From Flavobacterium denitrificans DSM 15936 (lineage in GTDB: Bacteria > Bacteroidota > Bacteroidia > Flavobacteriales > Flavobacteriaceae), in the NCBI RefSeq assembly GCF_000425445.1, contig NZ_AUDL01000004.1, positions 62,001 to 126,000 of the forward strand: a stretch of 64,000 bases of DNA, read 5' to 3'. The position numbers and the translations under genes were made by a program. Every line of letters begins with the position of its first letter. Position 1 is the stretch's first letter. Under the pieces are notes generated by a model. The model was not told the DNA's origin and ran no database searches. It saw only the letters and a list, made by a program, of their open reading frames with translations. Below are positions 8,969 through 17,158 of this stretch, piece by piece.

Positions 8969-10159
8969 TTATTTTTTTCTTTTTAATATTTCATTTTTAT
9001 TGTTGGGCTTGAATGTTGCGCCACCTCCACGCATTACAGCATCAAAACCATATCGGGTTTTCATTCTGTCCATTGCCTGGTACAACGAAAGCATTTCTTC
9101 GGTGTCTTCAAACATGTTGATCTGATAAGTACCTCTCACCAAACCGCTGAAGCGAATACCAATTAGTCGAAGTCGCATCCTTCGCTGGTAAAGTTTATTG
9201 AAAAGGTCTGTTACATTCTTCATCAGGATATGATCTGCAGAAGTGTACTGAACTCTGCATTGTTTGGTTTCGGTATCGAAATTTGCATAGCGTATTTTAA
9301 TGACCACCGTTGAAGTAAGCCAGCCTTCCGAACGAAGCTGAAAAGCAAGTTTTTCCACCATACCTTGAAGTACTCTTTTGAGTTTGTCAAGATCTATGGT
9401 ATCCTGTAAAAAAGTATGCTCTGTAGAAATTGATTTACGCTCCGTATACGGTTCAACTGGATTGTTATCGATACCGTTGGCTTTTTTCCATAACTCGATA
9501 CCATTCTTACCAATCATCTGCTGTAATACCTCCGCTGGCATCTCTGAAAGTGTCTGGATATTTCTGACACCGATACGGGATAACAATTGAAAAGTAGCAT
9601 CGCCTACCATTGGTATTTTTTTAATAGACAATGGATTAAGAAAAGGTTTTACCATATCTTCAGGTATTTCAAGATTACCTTTAGGTTTACCTTCACCTGT
9701 TGCAATTTTGGATACCGTTTTATTGACCGATAATGCAAAGCTAATCGGCAAGCCCGTTTCTTTTGTAACGGACTGTGCCAGCTCGTTAGTCCATAAGTAG
9801 GATCCGTAGAATTTATCCATACCTGTGATATCGAGATAAAATTCATCGATACTGGCTTTCTCCATGACCGGAGCTTTTTCTTCTATAACTTCAGTAACCT
9901 CATGTGATAGCCGGGAGTATAATTCCATGTCACCTTTCATCACTTTTGCCTGCGGACATAAACGCAGTGCCATTTTAATAGGCATCGCTGAGCGTACGCC
10001 GAAAGTTCTAGCTTCATAAGAGCATGACGCAACGACACCCCTTTCACCTCCGCCAATAATCAATGGAATACCATTCAATCTTGAATCAGTAAGCCTCTCA
10101 CAGGACACAAAAAATGTATCCAGATCCATGTGCACAATTGCCCTTCCCATAACCTTCAT
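8969..10159 (-). CDS. dinB: DNA polymerase IV / Y-family lesion-bypass polymerase
   Basis: A 396-residue Y-family polymerase from ATG at 10159 (MKVMGRAIVHMDLD). An upstream in-frame ATG would add 33 hydrophobic residues that do not belong to the family and would run through the shared operator region, so the shorter start is chosen; ATG 10150 is also possible. The catalytic acids are visible in HMDLDTFF and ASIDEFYLDI. The HhH region (KKIPMVGDATFQLLSRIGVR) and little-finger domain follow in normal order. It is the first gene of the dinB-dnaE operon and is divergent from the S24 repressor. The repeats at 10181-10229 overlap its promoter, so it should be induced when the repressor self-cleaves. 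Confidence 0.92.
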   Translation of the reverse strand: MKVMGRAIVHMDLDTFFVSCERLTDSRLNGIPLIIGGGERGVVASCSYEARTFGVRSAMPIKMALRLCPQAKVMKGDMELYSRLSHEVTEVIEEKAPVMEKASIDEFYLDITGMDKFYGSYLWTNELAQSVTKETGLPISFALSVNKTVSKIATGEGKPKGNLEIPEDMVKPFLNPLSIKKIPMVGDATFQLLSRIGVRNIQTLSEMPAEVLQQMIGKNGIELWKKANGIDNNPVEPYTERKSISTEHTFLQDTIDLDKLKRVLQGMVEKLAFQLRSEGWLTSTVVIKIRYANFDTETKQCRVQYTSADHILMKNVTDLFNKLYQRRMRLRLIGIRFSGLVRGTYQINMFEDTEEMLSLYQAMDRMKTRYGFDAVMRGGGATFKPNNKNEILKRKK

Positions 10160-10180
10160 TTTTGTACCAAACAAAATTAG

Positions 10181-10229
10181 TACAGATTGTAACAAATAAA
10201 TTATATTTACTGATACAAATTGTAACAAA
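10181..10229. promoter_or_regulatory. Duplicated TACARATTGTAACAAA operator
   Basis: Two direct copies, TACAGATTGTAACAAA at 10181-10196 and TACAAATTGTAACAAA at 10214-10229, differ at one base. Their starts are 33 bp apart, about three helical turns, so both lie on one DNA face. Each contains the near-palindrome TTGTAACAA. They fill the space between dinB and the S24 repressor gene and are the probable repressor sites. A TAATTTTG box (minus strand, about 10172-10179) beside the left copy is a plausible dinB -7 element. Confidence 0.65.
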
Positions 10230-10235
10230 AACGAT

Positions 10236-11000
10236 ATGTCTTTATTTTCCGACAACATCAGAAGCTTAAGGTTGAAAAAGAAAATTTCGCAGGAAAAGGT
10301 CGCTACAAGCCTTTTAATAACACGTGGGAGGTATGCAAAGTATGAGGACGGGACTTCAGAAGCTCCCTATGAAATATTGAAAAGGATATCAAAATATTAT
10401 CAGGTCAGCATTGACATCCTGCTATGCATTGACGTAAGGAAAGTCAAAATTGATGATTTGGTCAAACTTGAGGATAACAGGGTTCTATTACCAGTGATAG
10501 TGAATAATGATGGTGAAAGTTTTATAGAAATTGTTACGCAAAAAGCTAAGGCGGGCTATATGAATGGATATTCAGATCCGGAATATATCGAAAGCCTGCC
10601 GCGTATTTCACTGCCATTTTTAGGGCCGGGTATTCATAGGGGGTTTACAGTTGATGGGGATTCCATGCCTCCACATGAAGATGGTGATGTTATTGTCGCC
10701 AAATATATTGAGAGGCTAAGTGAGGTAGTAGATGGGAGGACTTATATCATTATGACTAAAAATGATGGGATCGTTTATAAAAGATTAAATAAAAATAAAA
10801 AAAATGTATTGATACTTGAATCTGACGAATCGTTTTATAATCCTTATAAAGTCAGGGCATCAGAGATTGAACAGATATGGGAATTCAAATGTAATCTGGG
10901 CAAAAAAGACAAAAAGAGGACTACCATTACTCCCGGCAGTATTGAAGAAATGTTTATGGAATTAAAGAATGACATTCGAAGACTGGAACGGAAGAGATAA
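10236..11000 (+). CDS. LexA-like self-cleaving repressor (XRE HTH + S24 peptidase)
   Basis: A 254-residue repressor with an XRE-type HTH at about 8-62 (KKISQEKVATSLLITRGRYA). The likely self-cleavage site is Ala106-Gly107 (KAKAGYMNGY). The peptidase S24 domain carries Ser143 in GDSMPP and Lys182 in GIVYKRLN, the usual Ser-Lys dyad. A charged helical tail (about 228-254) ends MELKNDIRRLERKR. By analogy with LexA and UmuD, DNA damage would trigger self-cleavage and release the divergent dinB-dnaE operon. The ATG at 10236 lies 7 bp past the right operator copy, so the gene is likely autoregulated. A terminator follows. Confidence 0.9.
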   Translation: MSLFSDNIRSLRLKKKISQEKVATSLLITRGRYAKYEDGTSEAPYEILKRISKYYQVSIDILLCIDVRKVKIDDLVKLEDNRVLLPVIVNNDGESFIEIVTQKAKAGYMNGYSDPEYIESLPRISLPFLGPGIHRGFTVDGDSMPPHEDGDVIVAKYIERLSEVVDGRTYIIMTKNDGIVYKRLNKNKKNVLILESDESFYNPYKVRASEIEQIWEFKCNLGKKDKKRTTITPGSIEEMFMELKNDIRRLERKR

Positions 11001-11019
11001 ATGGGATACTTGTACTATG

Positions 11020-11043
11020 AAGCTGGCTTATGCCAGCTTTTTT
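11020..11043 (+). terminator. Intrinsic terminator after the S24 repressor
   Basis: An 8-bp perfect stem (AAGCTGGC / GCCAGCTT) with a TTAT loop is followed by a run of six T. It lies 20 bp after the repressor stop. The remaining 190 bp to the next gene is AT-rich and probably holds its promoter. Confidence 0.85.
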
Positions 11044-11236
11044 GTTTGTAATTCTCTCATACAATGCAAAATGGATCGTTTTTTGCAAATTTTGGATTGT
11101 TTTTGTTAACAATCCTTCTATTTTATTGTTCTAATTTCGCTTTATAACTGAAGATCAAAGCTTTAGTCGAACATAAATTGAAAATTAATACTTCCGTATC
11201 AGAAAAGCCGCTTTTTACTATATTAAAACTGATGAG

Positions 11237-12775
11237 ATGAAAATACCTAAATCCATAAGAAATATTATCATTGAGATTATTTGTCTTCTTTGTATTTTGT
11301 TATTCGTCTATGCATCTGTCAGTAAAATTGTGGATTTTGAAAATTTTAGTGTACAGCTTGGACAGTCACCCATGTTAAGTGCTTTTGCTGGATGGGTTGC
11401 TATATTGGTTCCGCTGAGCGAACTTATCATAGCAATAATGTTAGCGATACCCCGTACCCGATTCGTGGGATTAGTACTGGCTTTTTCATTAATGGCAATG
11501 TTCACAGCTTATATCTATATAATACTGAATTACGGATCATATATTCCATGTTCCTGTGGCGGTGTATTGGAAAAGCTTAGTTGGCAGGAACATCTTCTTT
11601 TTAATCTTTTCTTCGTTCTTCTATTATTTCTGGCGATAATTTTAGATTTGACATCAAAAGAAGATAAGTTTTTCAAAAGACCTTTACAAGCAGCATTTAG
11701 AATACTCATACTATTTGTGTTTAATATTATAACAATGGCCCTGCTTTACGTATGGTCGGAAGATATTATCCACCACCGCAATAATTTTGTCCGGCGTTAT
11801 TCTGCATTTTCTGAACCTGAGAGTAAAAAGCTTGATCTTAAATCCTCCTCTTTTTATTTTGCCGGTGCCGACGGATCAACCATCTATCTTGGTAATACAC
11901 TGGCACCACGAATGTTGCTTGCCATTAATACCAGCTTTAATAAAGTAGACCGTATTCTAATTGAGCTTGATCATATGGATTTGCCTTTCAGGGCAGTTCA
12001 TATTCGGGTTGCACCTCCATTTTTTTATCTTACCGATGGTACTGTGCCTTGCGTATTTCGTGGTAATCTGAAAGATTGGAAGGCAAAGCTAATTGATAAA
12101 CAGGAAGTACCTTTTACTCATGCTGAGCCTATTGATTCCCTTCATATGGTGATACGCGCAATCCATCCCACACAAATGCAGAACTCCCTTGCGTTATTGG
12201 ATTTTAACAGCTCAACAAATCCTATATGGAAGCCCGGCCTAATTATATCCCAAAAGGATGGTATTTTTGACAGTGATGGTCTATTATTTAGAAATGGATA
12301 CACTTCCGATTTTCACTACATCTATTTTTATCGTAATGAATTTTTCAGATTGGATAGCAGCCTAATAATGAGAGGAAGGGCACATACTATTGATACCGTT
12401 TATCAGGCTAATTTGAAGGTTGCTTATTTAAAAGATCGTCACGAGAGAAAATTATCGGCACCTCCTCTTATTGTCAACAGAACCGCAGCGGCATATGACA
12501 ATATATTATTTGTGAACTCCCAGCTAATCGGGCGATATGAAGATGCACAGATGTGGAGGCAGGCCAGCATCATAGATGTCTATAATATAAACAATAATTC
12601 ATACGATTCCAGTTTTTACATCTACCATGTGGAAAACAAACCCATGCGCAGTTTTATGGTTCAGGGAAATACGTTATATGCTCTTAGCGGAAATTGGATA
12701 TCGAAAGTACCTCTTAATAAAGATCTTACCAATAAATATAAATCAAAGTCCGTAAACTTAACTAAAAGCAATTAG
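11237..12775 (+). CDS. MauE/DoxX-type redox membrane protein with C-terminal beta domain
   Basis: A 512-residue two-part protein. Residues 1-175 hold about five membrane segments in the MauE/DoxX layout, with a Cys105-Ser-Cys107 motif (IPCSCGGVLEKLSW) at the edge of a membrane segment, typical of proteins that shuttle disulfides or reducing power. Residues about 190-512 form a soluble, beta-rich region with repeated short strands (ADGSTIYLGNT, PPFFYLTDGTVPC, FRLDSSLIM), possibly a beta-propeller exposed to the periplasm. The gene for a four-cysteine exported peptide follows 83 bp downstream. A role in forming or keeping disulfides in that peptide is reasonable inference. The propeller-like half could recognise the substrate. 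Confidence 0.75.
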   Translation: MKIPKSIRNIIIEIICLLCILLFVYASVSKIVDFENFSVQLGQSPMLSAFAGWVAILVPLSELIIAIMLAIPRTRFVGLVLAFSLMAMFTAYIYIILNYGSYIPCSCGGVLEKLSWQEHLLFNLFFVLLLFLAIILDLTSKEDKFFKRPLQAAFRILILFVFNIITMALLYVWSEDIIHHRNNFVRRYSAFSEPESKKLDLKSSSFYFAGADGSTIYLGNTLAPRMLLAINTSFNKVDRILIELDHMDLPFRAVHIRVAPPFFYLTDGTVPCVFRGNLKDWKAKLIDKQEVPFTHAEPIDSLHMVIRAIHPTQMQNSLALLDFNSSTNPIWKPGLIISQKDGIFDSDGLLFRNGYTSDFHYIYFYRNEFFRLDSSLIMRGRAHTIDTVYQANLKVAYLKDRHERKLSAPPLIVNRTAAAYDNILFVNSQLIGRYEDAQMWRQASIIDVYNINNNSYDSSFYIYHVENKPMRSFMVQGNTLYALSGNWISKVPLNKDLTNKYKSKSVNLTKSN

Positions 12776-12783
12776 TTTTAAAT

Positions 12784-12800
12784 ATACCCGGCCGGGGTAT
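12784..12800. promoter_or_regulatory. Hairpin between the MauE-like gene and the DUF6520 gene
   Basis: ATACCC and GGGTAT form a stem around a GGCCG loop in the 83-bp gap. No T run follows, so it is not a standard terminator. It may set relative mRNA levels or stability for the small peptide gene. Confidence 0.35.
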
Positions 12801-12858
12801 CAGGGATTTAGCCGAAAACCTGAAAAAGAGTAGGCTGCAAACCATAATTTTTTAAATC

Positions 12859-13134
12859 ATGAAAACAAGATTATTGAAATTCATCTTGCCTGTCGTAGTG
12901 ATGGGATTTGCCGCAGCAGCGGCGATGAATGCACCGCAGAATTCGGTAAAAAATGCACTTGTTAATGAGGTGGGGTATATACGCCACAGCAATCTTACCG
13001 ATTGTGAACCATCCGACGAGTGCTCTCCTACGGGAAGCCAAATGTGTACGGTGGGAGATGTTCCAGGAGCTACACGCTTATGGAAAAAGAATCAGAACAA
13101 CCAATGCATTGTGCAGCTTTTCCGCCCACAATAG
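12859..13134 (+). CDS. DUF6520-type small exported four-cysteine peptide
   Basis: A 91-residue precursor with an N-terminal signal (MKTRLLKFILPVVVMGFAAA) followed by a short exported domain with Cys49, Cys55, Cys63 and Cys83. The spacing (DCEPSDECSPTGSQMC, then NNQCIV) and overall form match the DUF6520 family of short Bacteroidota proteins of unknown function. Four cysteines in an exported peptide suggest two disulfides. It lies behind the MauE-like redox membrane protein, in the same direction, and ends at a bidirectional terminator shared with the convergent peptidase operon. The biological role is not known. Confidence 0.8.
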   Translation: MKTRLLKFILPVVVMGFAAAAAMNAPQNSVKNALVNEVGYIRHSNLTDCEPSDECSPTGSQMCTVGDVPGATRLWKKNQNNQCIVQLFRPQ

Positions 13135-13142
13135 CAAAAAAG

Positions 13143-13166
13143 CAATGCAGCCCCAGGGCTGCATTG
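13143..13166. terminator. Bidirectional terminator between DUF6520 and S9 peptidase genes
   Basis: CAATGCAGCCC pairs with GGGCTGCATTG around a very short loop, between two convergent stop codons. A-rich sequence on the left and T/A-rich sequence on the right would allow termination from both sides. Confidence 0.75.
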
Positions 13167-13169
13167 TTA

Positions 13170-15749
13170 TTAAAAATTGGGTTCCATCCAGTCTTTCTTT
13201 TCAAGTCCTTTAAGATAATGTCCAAAGAAGATTTCAATTTTATGGGTCAGATCCATAATTGCCTTTCGATCTTCAAAAGCATGGTCTTCTTCTGGATAAA
13301 CAAGAAGAATACTTGGTTTTCCCAATCGTCTAAGGGCAAAATAAAATTCACGGCTTTGATTATGACGAATCTGTTTATCCTTTCCTCCAGTATAAATTAA
13401 GATAGGCGTTTTTACACCTGCTGCCTGATAAACAGGAGAATTTTCGATATACCCCTGAATGTTTTCATGGAAAGGTTTTCCCATTCTCATTTGGAAAGTT
13501 TCAAACCGGAAATATTCCGGAATATTGTAGTTTTCTGCCAAGGAAAAATAGCTGCTTGCAAAATCCGTAACCCCTGCTCCAGCGGCAATAGCTTTGAACA
13601 TAGTGCTTTTGGTAGCAATAAAGCTCGCTTCATATCCGCCAAAAGAATAGCCTATAAGACCTAACCGCGCAGCGTCAATTCCAGCTTCTTCTGTAATAGC
13701 AGCTATCACACCTGCCTGAGTGCAATTCAGTGCAGAATCGCCTGGGCTGCCGAGTTGGTACACAATATCTGGCAGAAAAACGAAATAGCCTTTGTTGGTT
13801 AAATTTGTAACATTAAAACCTTCACCATCGTAAAGGCTTGGCCTTATAAAATAATGTAAGCGCTGGGATTGTTTTTCATATACGTGAACGACCATCGGGT
13901 ATTTTTTTCCTTTTCTAAAATCTGCCGGATAATATAATATCCCTCCTAGTGAATGATTTTTCCATTGATAAGAAATTCGCTTTGATTCTCCCCAGTAAAA
14001 TTCTGCGATTGACTTTTGATTTTGCGTTACATCTACAATTGGGCCTTTTCCTCTGCGGCAACGAATTGCTGTGGGACTGTCATAACGCTCCGAATACCAG
14101 CTAATGGTCTTCCCGGCTTGCGCCAGATTGTAGTTACGTGACTGGTCAAAAACTATAGTTTCCAGTACACCATTTTTCTTTAAGAGATAATACCCTGTTT
14201 TGCTATAGTCCGGGGCACTGGCCTCAAGGACAATATCTTTTGTCATATCCACGCTGGAGCTACCCCAGCCATTGATAATAGGTTTTAAAGGACTAACGGC
14301 ATGTTGCTGGGGTATCCTTAAAATAATATTATGCTCCCTTCCATTGGTCAGCCGCTTGGTATATCTACCGTCAGCCGATACCAGCCAAATATCAAAATCA
14401 TCACACAGAAGTATCGATCTACCATCCTTTGTCCAGAGAACAGGTGCATTAGGTGCTACCTTAGAGCTTGGTGTATCTGAGCCAGCCAGAAAATTATGTG
14501 ACAACTTTGCATGAATGCCCTTCGAAAAATTATAATTGTACCAATGACCTTGTGTAAAGTAGGTCAGGTATTTACCATCAGGAGATATCTGCCATGACAT
14601 GGAGCTGTTTTGCTGATTCTTTAGAAGAATCTTTTTTTCTCCTGTTTCTACCTTCAATAAGTACAGGTCAATATTAGAAACCCATTCAAATTGAGGTTCA
14701 TAGTGATCCGTGTTCCATAGCAAAGCATATTTCCCACCGGGGACAAGTGCGGCTTGAGGATAATCCGTAGTAGTGAGTTGCTGAATTTTGCCTGTCTTGG
14801 GATTCCAAAGTAAAGTTTTAGGGGCATATTTCCAATTATGGGTTTCTATAGCTTTAGGGTATATTACCTTATCCAAAGTATTCCATACTTCCACTATTGG
14901 GGTTTCAATTGATGATAATGCAGCATCCCGTATTGTAGCAAGTACTTCGCCTCGTGGTGTCAGGCTTAGATTTCCGTCAAAATCGATTTTCATCCCGTTT
15001 GAAAAATGGCTGTTATTTAATTGCCTTAACTCATTACGGTTAATGTCAAAATAAAATACTGTCGTGTCGCGCTCGGTTTTACAATAAAAAGATACAGATT
15101 TATTGTCTTCAGACCATATAGGTTTCGAAATAGTTAGATCTTGATATTCGCCTAAACTGATTTCACTTTCAGAAATTTTTTCCTTTGAGTTTAATAATGA
15201 TAGATGCAACCAGCTCTTTTTATTCGTGTGCGTTATATAAAGAAGAGCCTGTCTTGAAGAGGAAACTGAAAATTGCTTAATGTCTTTGATCTCTTTTAAT
15301 TTACTGCCTTCGTTATTCCACACTGCTATACAATTAAATTCAGGATTAGCAGCCACAAGATATGATTCCCAAACAACTGTTTTGCCGGTTTGTCCAATAT
15401 TGTGATGCTTCCCGGAAGTTAGCTCAATAAGACAGCCGTTTTTTCCTTTGTTCTGAAAGTAAAAAATTTCATTTTCAAGAAAATTGCCTTGTAGGGCTGC
15501 AGCAAATTTGTAACAGTTCCTGCCACTGCTTGCCGCAACAAAAAGAGTATCTTGCCCTGCATCGTAATGCACGGACCAACTCACCCATTTTCCATCCTGC
15601 GAAATTGGGCCGGGTTTTATCATTCCCCACTTGTTGTAATCCTGTTCTGTCAGCTGTCTTTTAAGAGGCAGCCCCTGTGCGGGACAGCTTGCATAAATTA
15701 CGAAAAGTAAAAAAAGTAGTATGACGCTATTTTGATTAAAATATTTCAT
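13170..15749 (-). CDS. Exported S9-family (prolyl oligopeptidase-like) peptidase
   Basis: An 859-residue serine peptidase. The N-terminus is a signal with a possible lipobox (IYASC), so it is periplasmic or membrane-tethered. Residues about 30-600 form the expected beta-propeller (repeats such as GKWVSWSVHYD, ISPDGKYLTYFT). The alpha/beta-hydrolase domain follows with Ser702 in GYSFGGYE, Asp791 in TGGKDKQI and His823 in EEDHAF, a complete catalytic triad. It cleaves short peptides, often beside proline. It starts 2 bp from the SusD-like gene end and forms an operon susC-susD-peptidase, suggesting that peptides taken up by the SusCD pair are trimmed in the periplasm. Confidence 0.9.
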   Translation of the reverse strand: MKYFNQNSVILLFLLFVIYASCPAQGLPLKRQLTEQDYNKWGMIKPGPISQDGKWVSWSVHYDAGQDTLFVAASSGRNCYKFAAALQGNFLENEIFYFQNKGKNGCLIELTSGKHHNIGQTGKTVVWESYLVAANPEFNCIAVWNNEGSKLKEIKDIKQFSVSSSRQALLYITHTNKKSWLHLSLLNSKEKISESEISLGEYQDLTISKPIWSEDNKSVSFYCKTERDTTVFYFDINRNELRQLNNSHFSNGMKIDFDGNLSLTPRGEVLATIRDAALSSIETPIVEVWNTLDKVIYPKAIETHNWKYAPKTLLWNPKTGKIQQLTTTDYPQAALVPGGKYALLWNTDHYEPQFEWVSNIDLYLLKVETGEKKILLKNQQNSSMSWQISPDGKYLTYFTQGHWYNYNFSKGIHAKLSHNFLAGSDTPSSKVAPNAPVLWTKDGRSILLCDDFDIWLVSADGRYTKRLTNGREHNIILRIPQQHAVSPLKPIINGWGSSSVDMTKDIVLEASAPDYSKTGYYLLKKNGVLETIVFDQSRNYNLAQAGKTISWYSERYDSPTAIRCRRGKGPIVDVTQNQKSIAEFYWGESKRISYQWKNHSLGGILYYPADFRKGKKYPMVVHVYEKQSQRLHYFIRPSLYDGEGFNVTNLTNKGYFVFLPDIVYQLGSPGDSALNCTQAGVIAAITEEAGIDAARLGLIGYSFGGYEASFIATKSTMFKAIAAGAGVTDFASSYFSLAENYNIPEYFRFETFQMRMGKPFHENIQGYIENSPVYQAAGVKTPILIYTGGKDKQIRHNQSREFYFALRRLGKPSILLVYPEEDHAFEDRKAIMDLTHKIEIFFGHYLKGLEKKDWMEPNF

Positions 15750-15751
15750 AA

Positions 15752-17146
15752 TTAATAACCCGGATTTTGGGGCTTGAGATTCGGATTCAGGCTTAACTCA
15801 CTTTCCGCAATGGGCAAGAGCCTGTTAGTAGCATCCCATCCTGGTTTTACTGTTTCCAAAGCAGCATCAAGCTGGTTGTAACGTTTTAAGTCCATAAATC
15901 TATGGCCATACTCGGTAAACAATTCGACCCTTCTTTCCTTCAGGATAGCCTGAATAACTTCTTCCTGAGATACAGCCAGACAATTTCCTAAACCAGCTGT
16001 ATTTCTAATTACATTCAAATCTTCAAGTGCTCCAATAAGCTCGCCCTGACGCGCCCTGGCTTCAGCCCTAATGAGATATTGCTCTGCGAGGCGTAATATT
16101 TTTGAATATTCAACAGAACTCCCAGTATTTGTACGCTCTTTGTATTTGTAGGCATGGTACCATGTACCGTTATTATTGGTGACTTTACGTGTCCAGTTGC
16201 TTAGGCGAAGATCCCCTGTTTCGAAGGCCGCAATTAAATCGAGTCTCAGGCTTACCACAGTGGGTGTTGAATTGAAGTAAAAGGAGGAAGCTTCGTCTGT
16301 GTTTAATCCTTCATTTCTTGGTTTGAGCTGCAAGATCGTGGTAGCGTTATCTTTTAAAAATACTTGGCTCAGGTCAGTGTCCCATACATAAAGCTCAGTC
16401 TGGTTCAGGACAGCTGAAGCCTCGTTTGCCGCTTCTGCCCAGCGCTGTGCATACAAGTATACTCTTGCCAGTAATGCACGGGCGGCAAATGAATTGGGCC
16501 TTACCCTATCAATGTCGATATATGCATCGGGGAGTAATTGTGCAGCCTGCTCTAAATCATCTATTAATTTCTGGTTGAATTCTGCTTGGGATACCCGGCT
16601 TGCAATACGATTGATACGGTAATCTGTTGTGGTTATATAAGGTACTTCTCCCCAAAGCTGATTTAAATAAAAATGTTCAAGAGCACGTATGAAAAGGGCT
16701 TCACCTATTAATTGCTGTTTGTCGGATTCTTGCAGTGTTTGAGAAGCAGCTACCCCTACTATAACAGCATTTGTAGCATAAATCTGTGAATAGGTATTGT
16801 TCCACATAACATCAAGACCGGCTGTAGAAGGAAGTACACTATTATTATAAAATGCGGTTTGAATAGCAGTGCTGCCATACCAGGTGAGCTCGTCAGCATA
16901 AAGACCAAGGCGGTATCCTGTTCCGCTGTTTTTTCCCGAAAGCAGGCTTGCTTCCCTTATGCGAGCATAAACATCCGTTAGGGCAGCTGTAGCAGTACTT
17001 GAATTTTCAAATACTGCATTCGTGTCAAGCTGCGTTGGGGTGAGGCCAGTCTCGGTAAAATTATCACATCCTCCCATAAGGGGCAATATGGCGATAAGAC
17101 TTAAGGAAGCCTTTATCATCGTGTTTTTATAAAATTTTGTTTTCAT
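15752..17146 (-). CDS. SusD/RagB-like substrate-binding lipoprotein
   Basis: A 464-residue SusD-family protein. The lipobox LMGGC places the lipid-bearing Cys at residue 27. TPR-like helices of the RagB/SusD fold are seen (ALTDVYARIREASLL, GEALFIRALEHFYLNQLWG, ARALLARVYLYAQRWAEAAN), as is the family C-terminal region with ERRVELFTEYGHRFMDLKRY. It caps the SusC channel on the cell surface and captures the ligand. The next gene is a peptidase, not a glycosidase, so the ligand is more likely peptidic than a glycan. Confidence 0.92.
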   Translation of the reverse strand: MKTKFYKNTMIKASLSLIAILPLMGGCDNFTETGLTPTQLDTNAVFENSSTATAALTDVYARIREASLLSGKNSGTGYRLGLYADELTWYGSTAIQTAFYNNSVLPSTAGLDVMWNNTYSQIYATNAVIVGVAASQTLQESDKQQLIGEALFIRALEHFYLNQLWGEVPYITTTDYRINRIASRVSQAEFNQKLIDDLEQAAQLLPDAYIDIDRVRPNSFAARALLARVYLYAQRWAEAANEASAVLNQTELYVWDTDLSQVFLKDNATTILQLKPRNEGLNTDEASSFYFNSTPTVVSLRLDLIAAFETGDLRLSNWTRKVTNNNGTWYHAYKYKERTNTGSSVEYSKILRLAEQYLIRAEARARQGELIGALEDLNVIRNTAGLGNCLAVSQEEVIQAILKERRVELFTEYGHRFMDLKRYNQLDAALETVKPGWDATNRLLPIAESELSLNPNLKPQNPGY

Positions 17147-17158
17147 TTTTTCTATATT

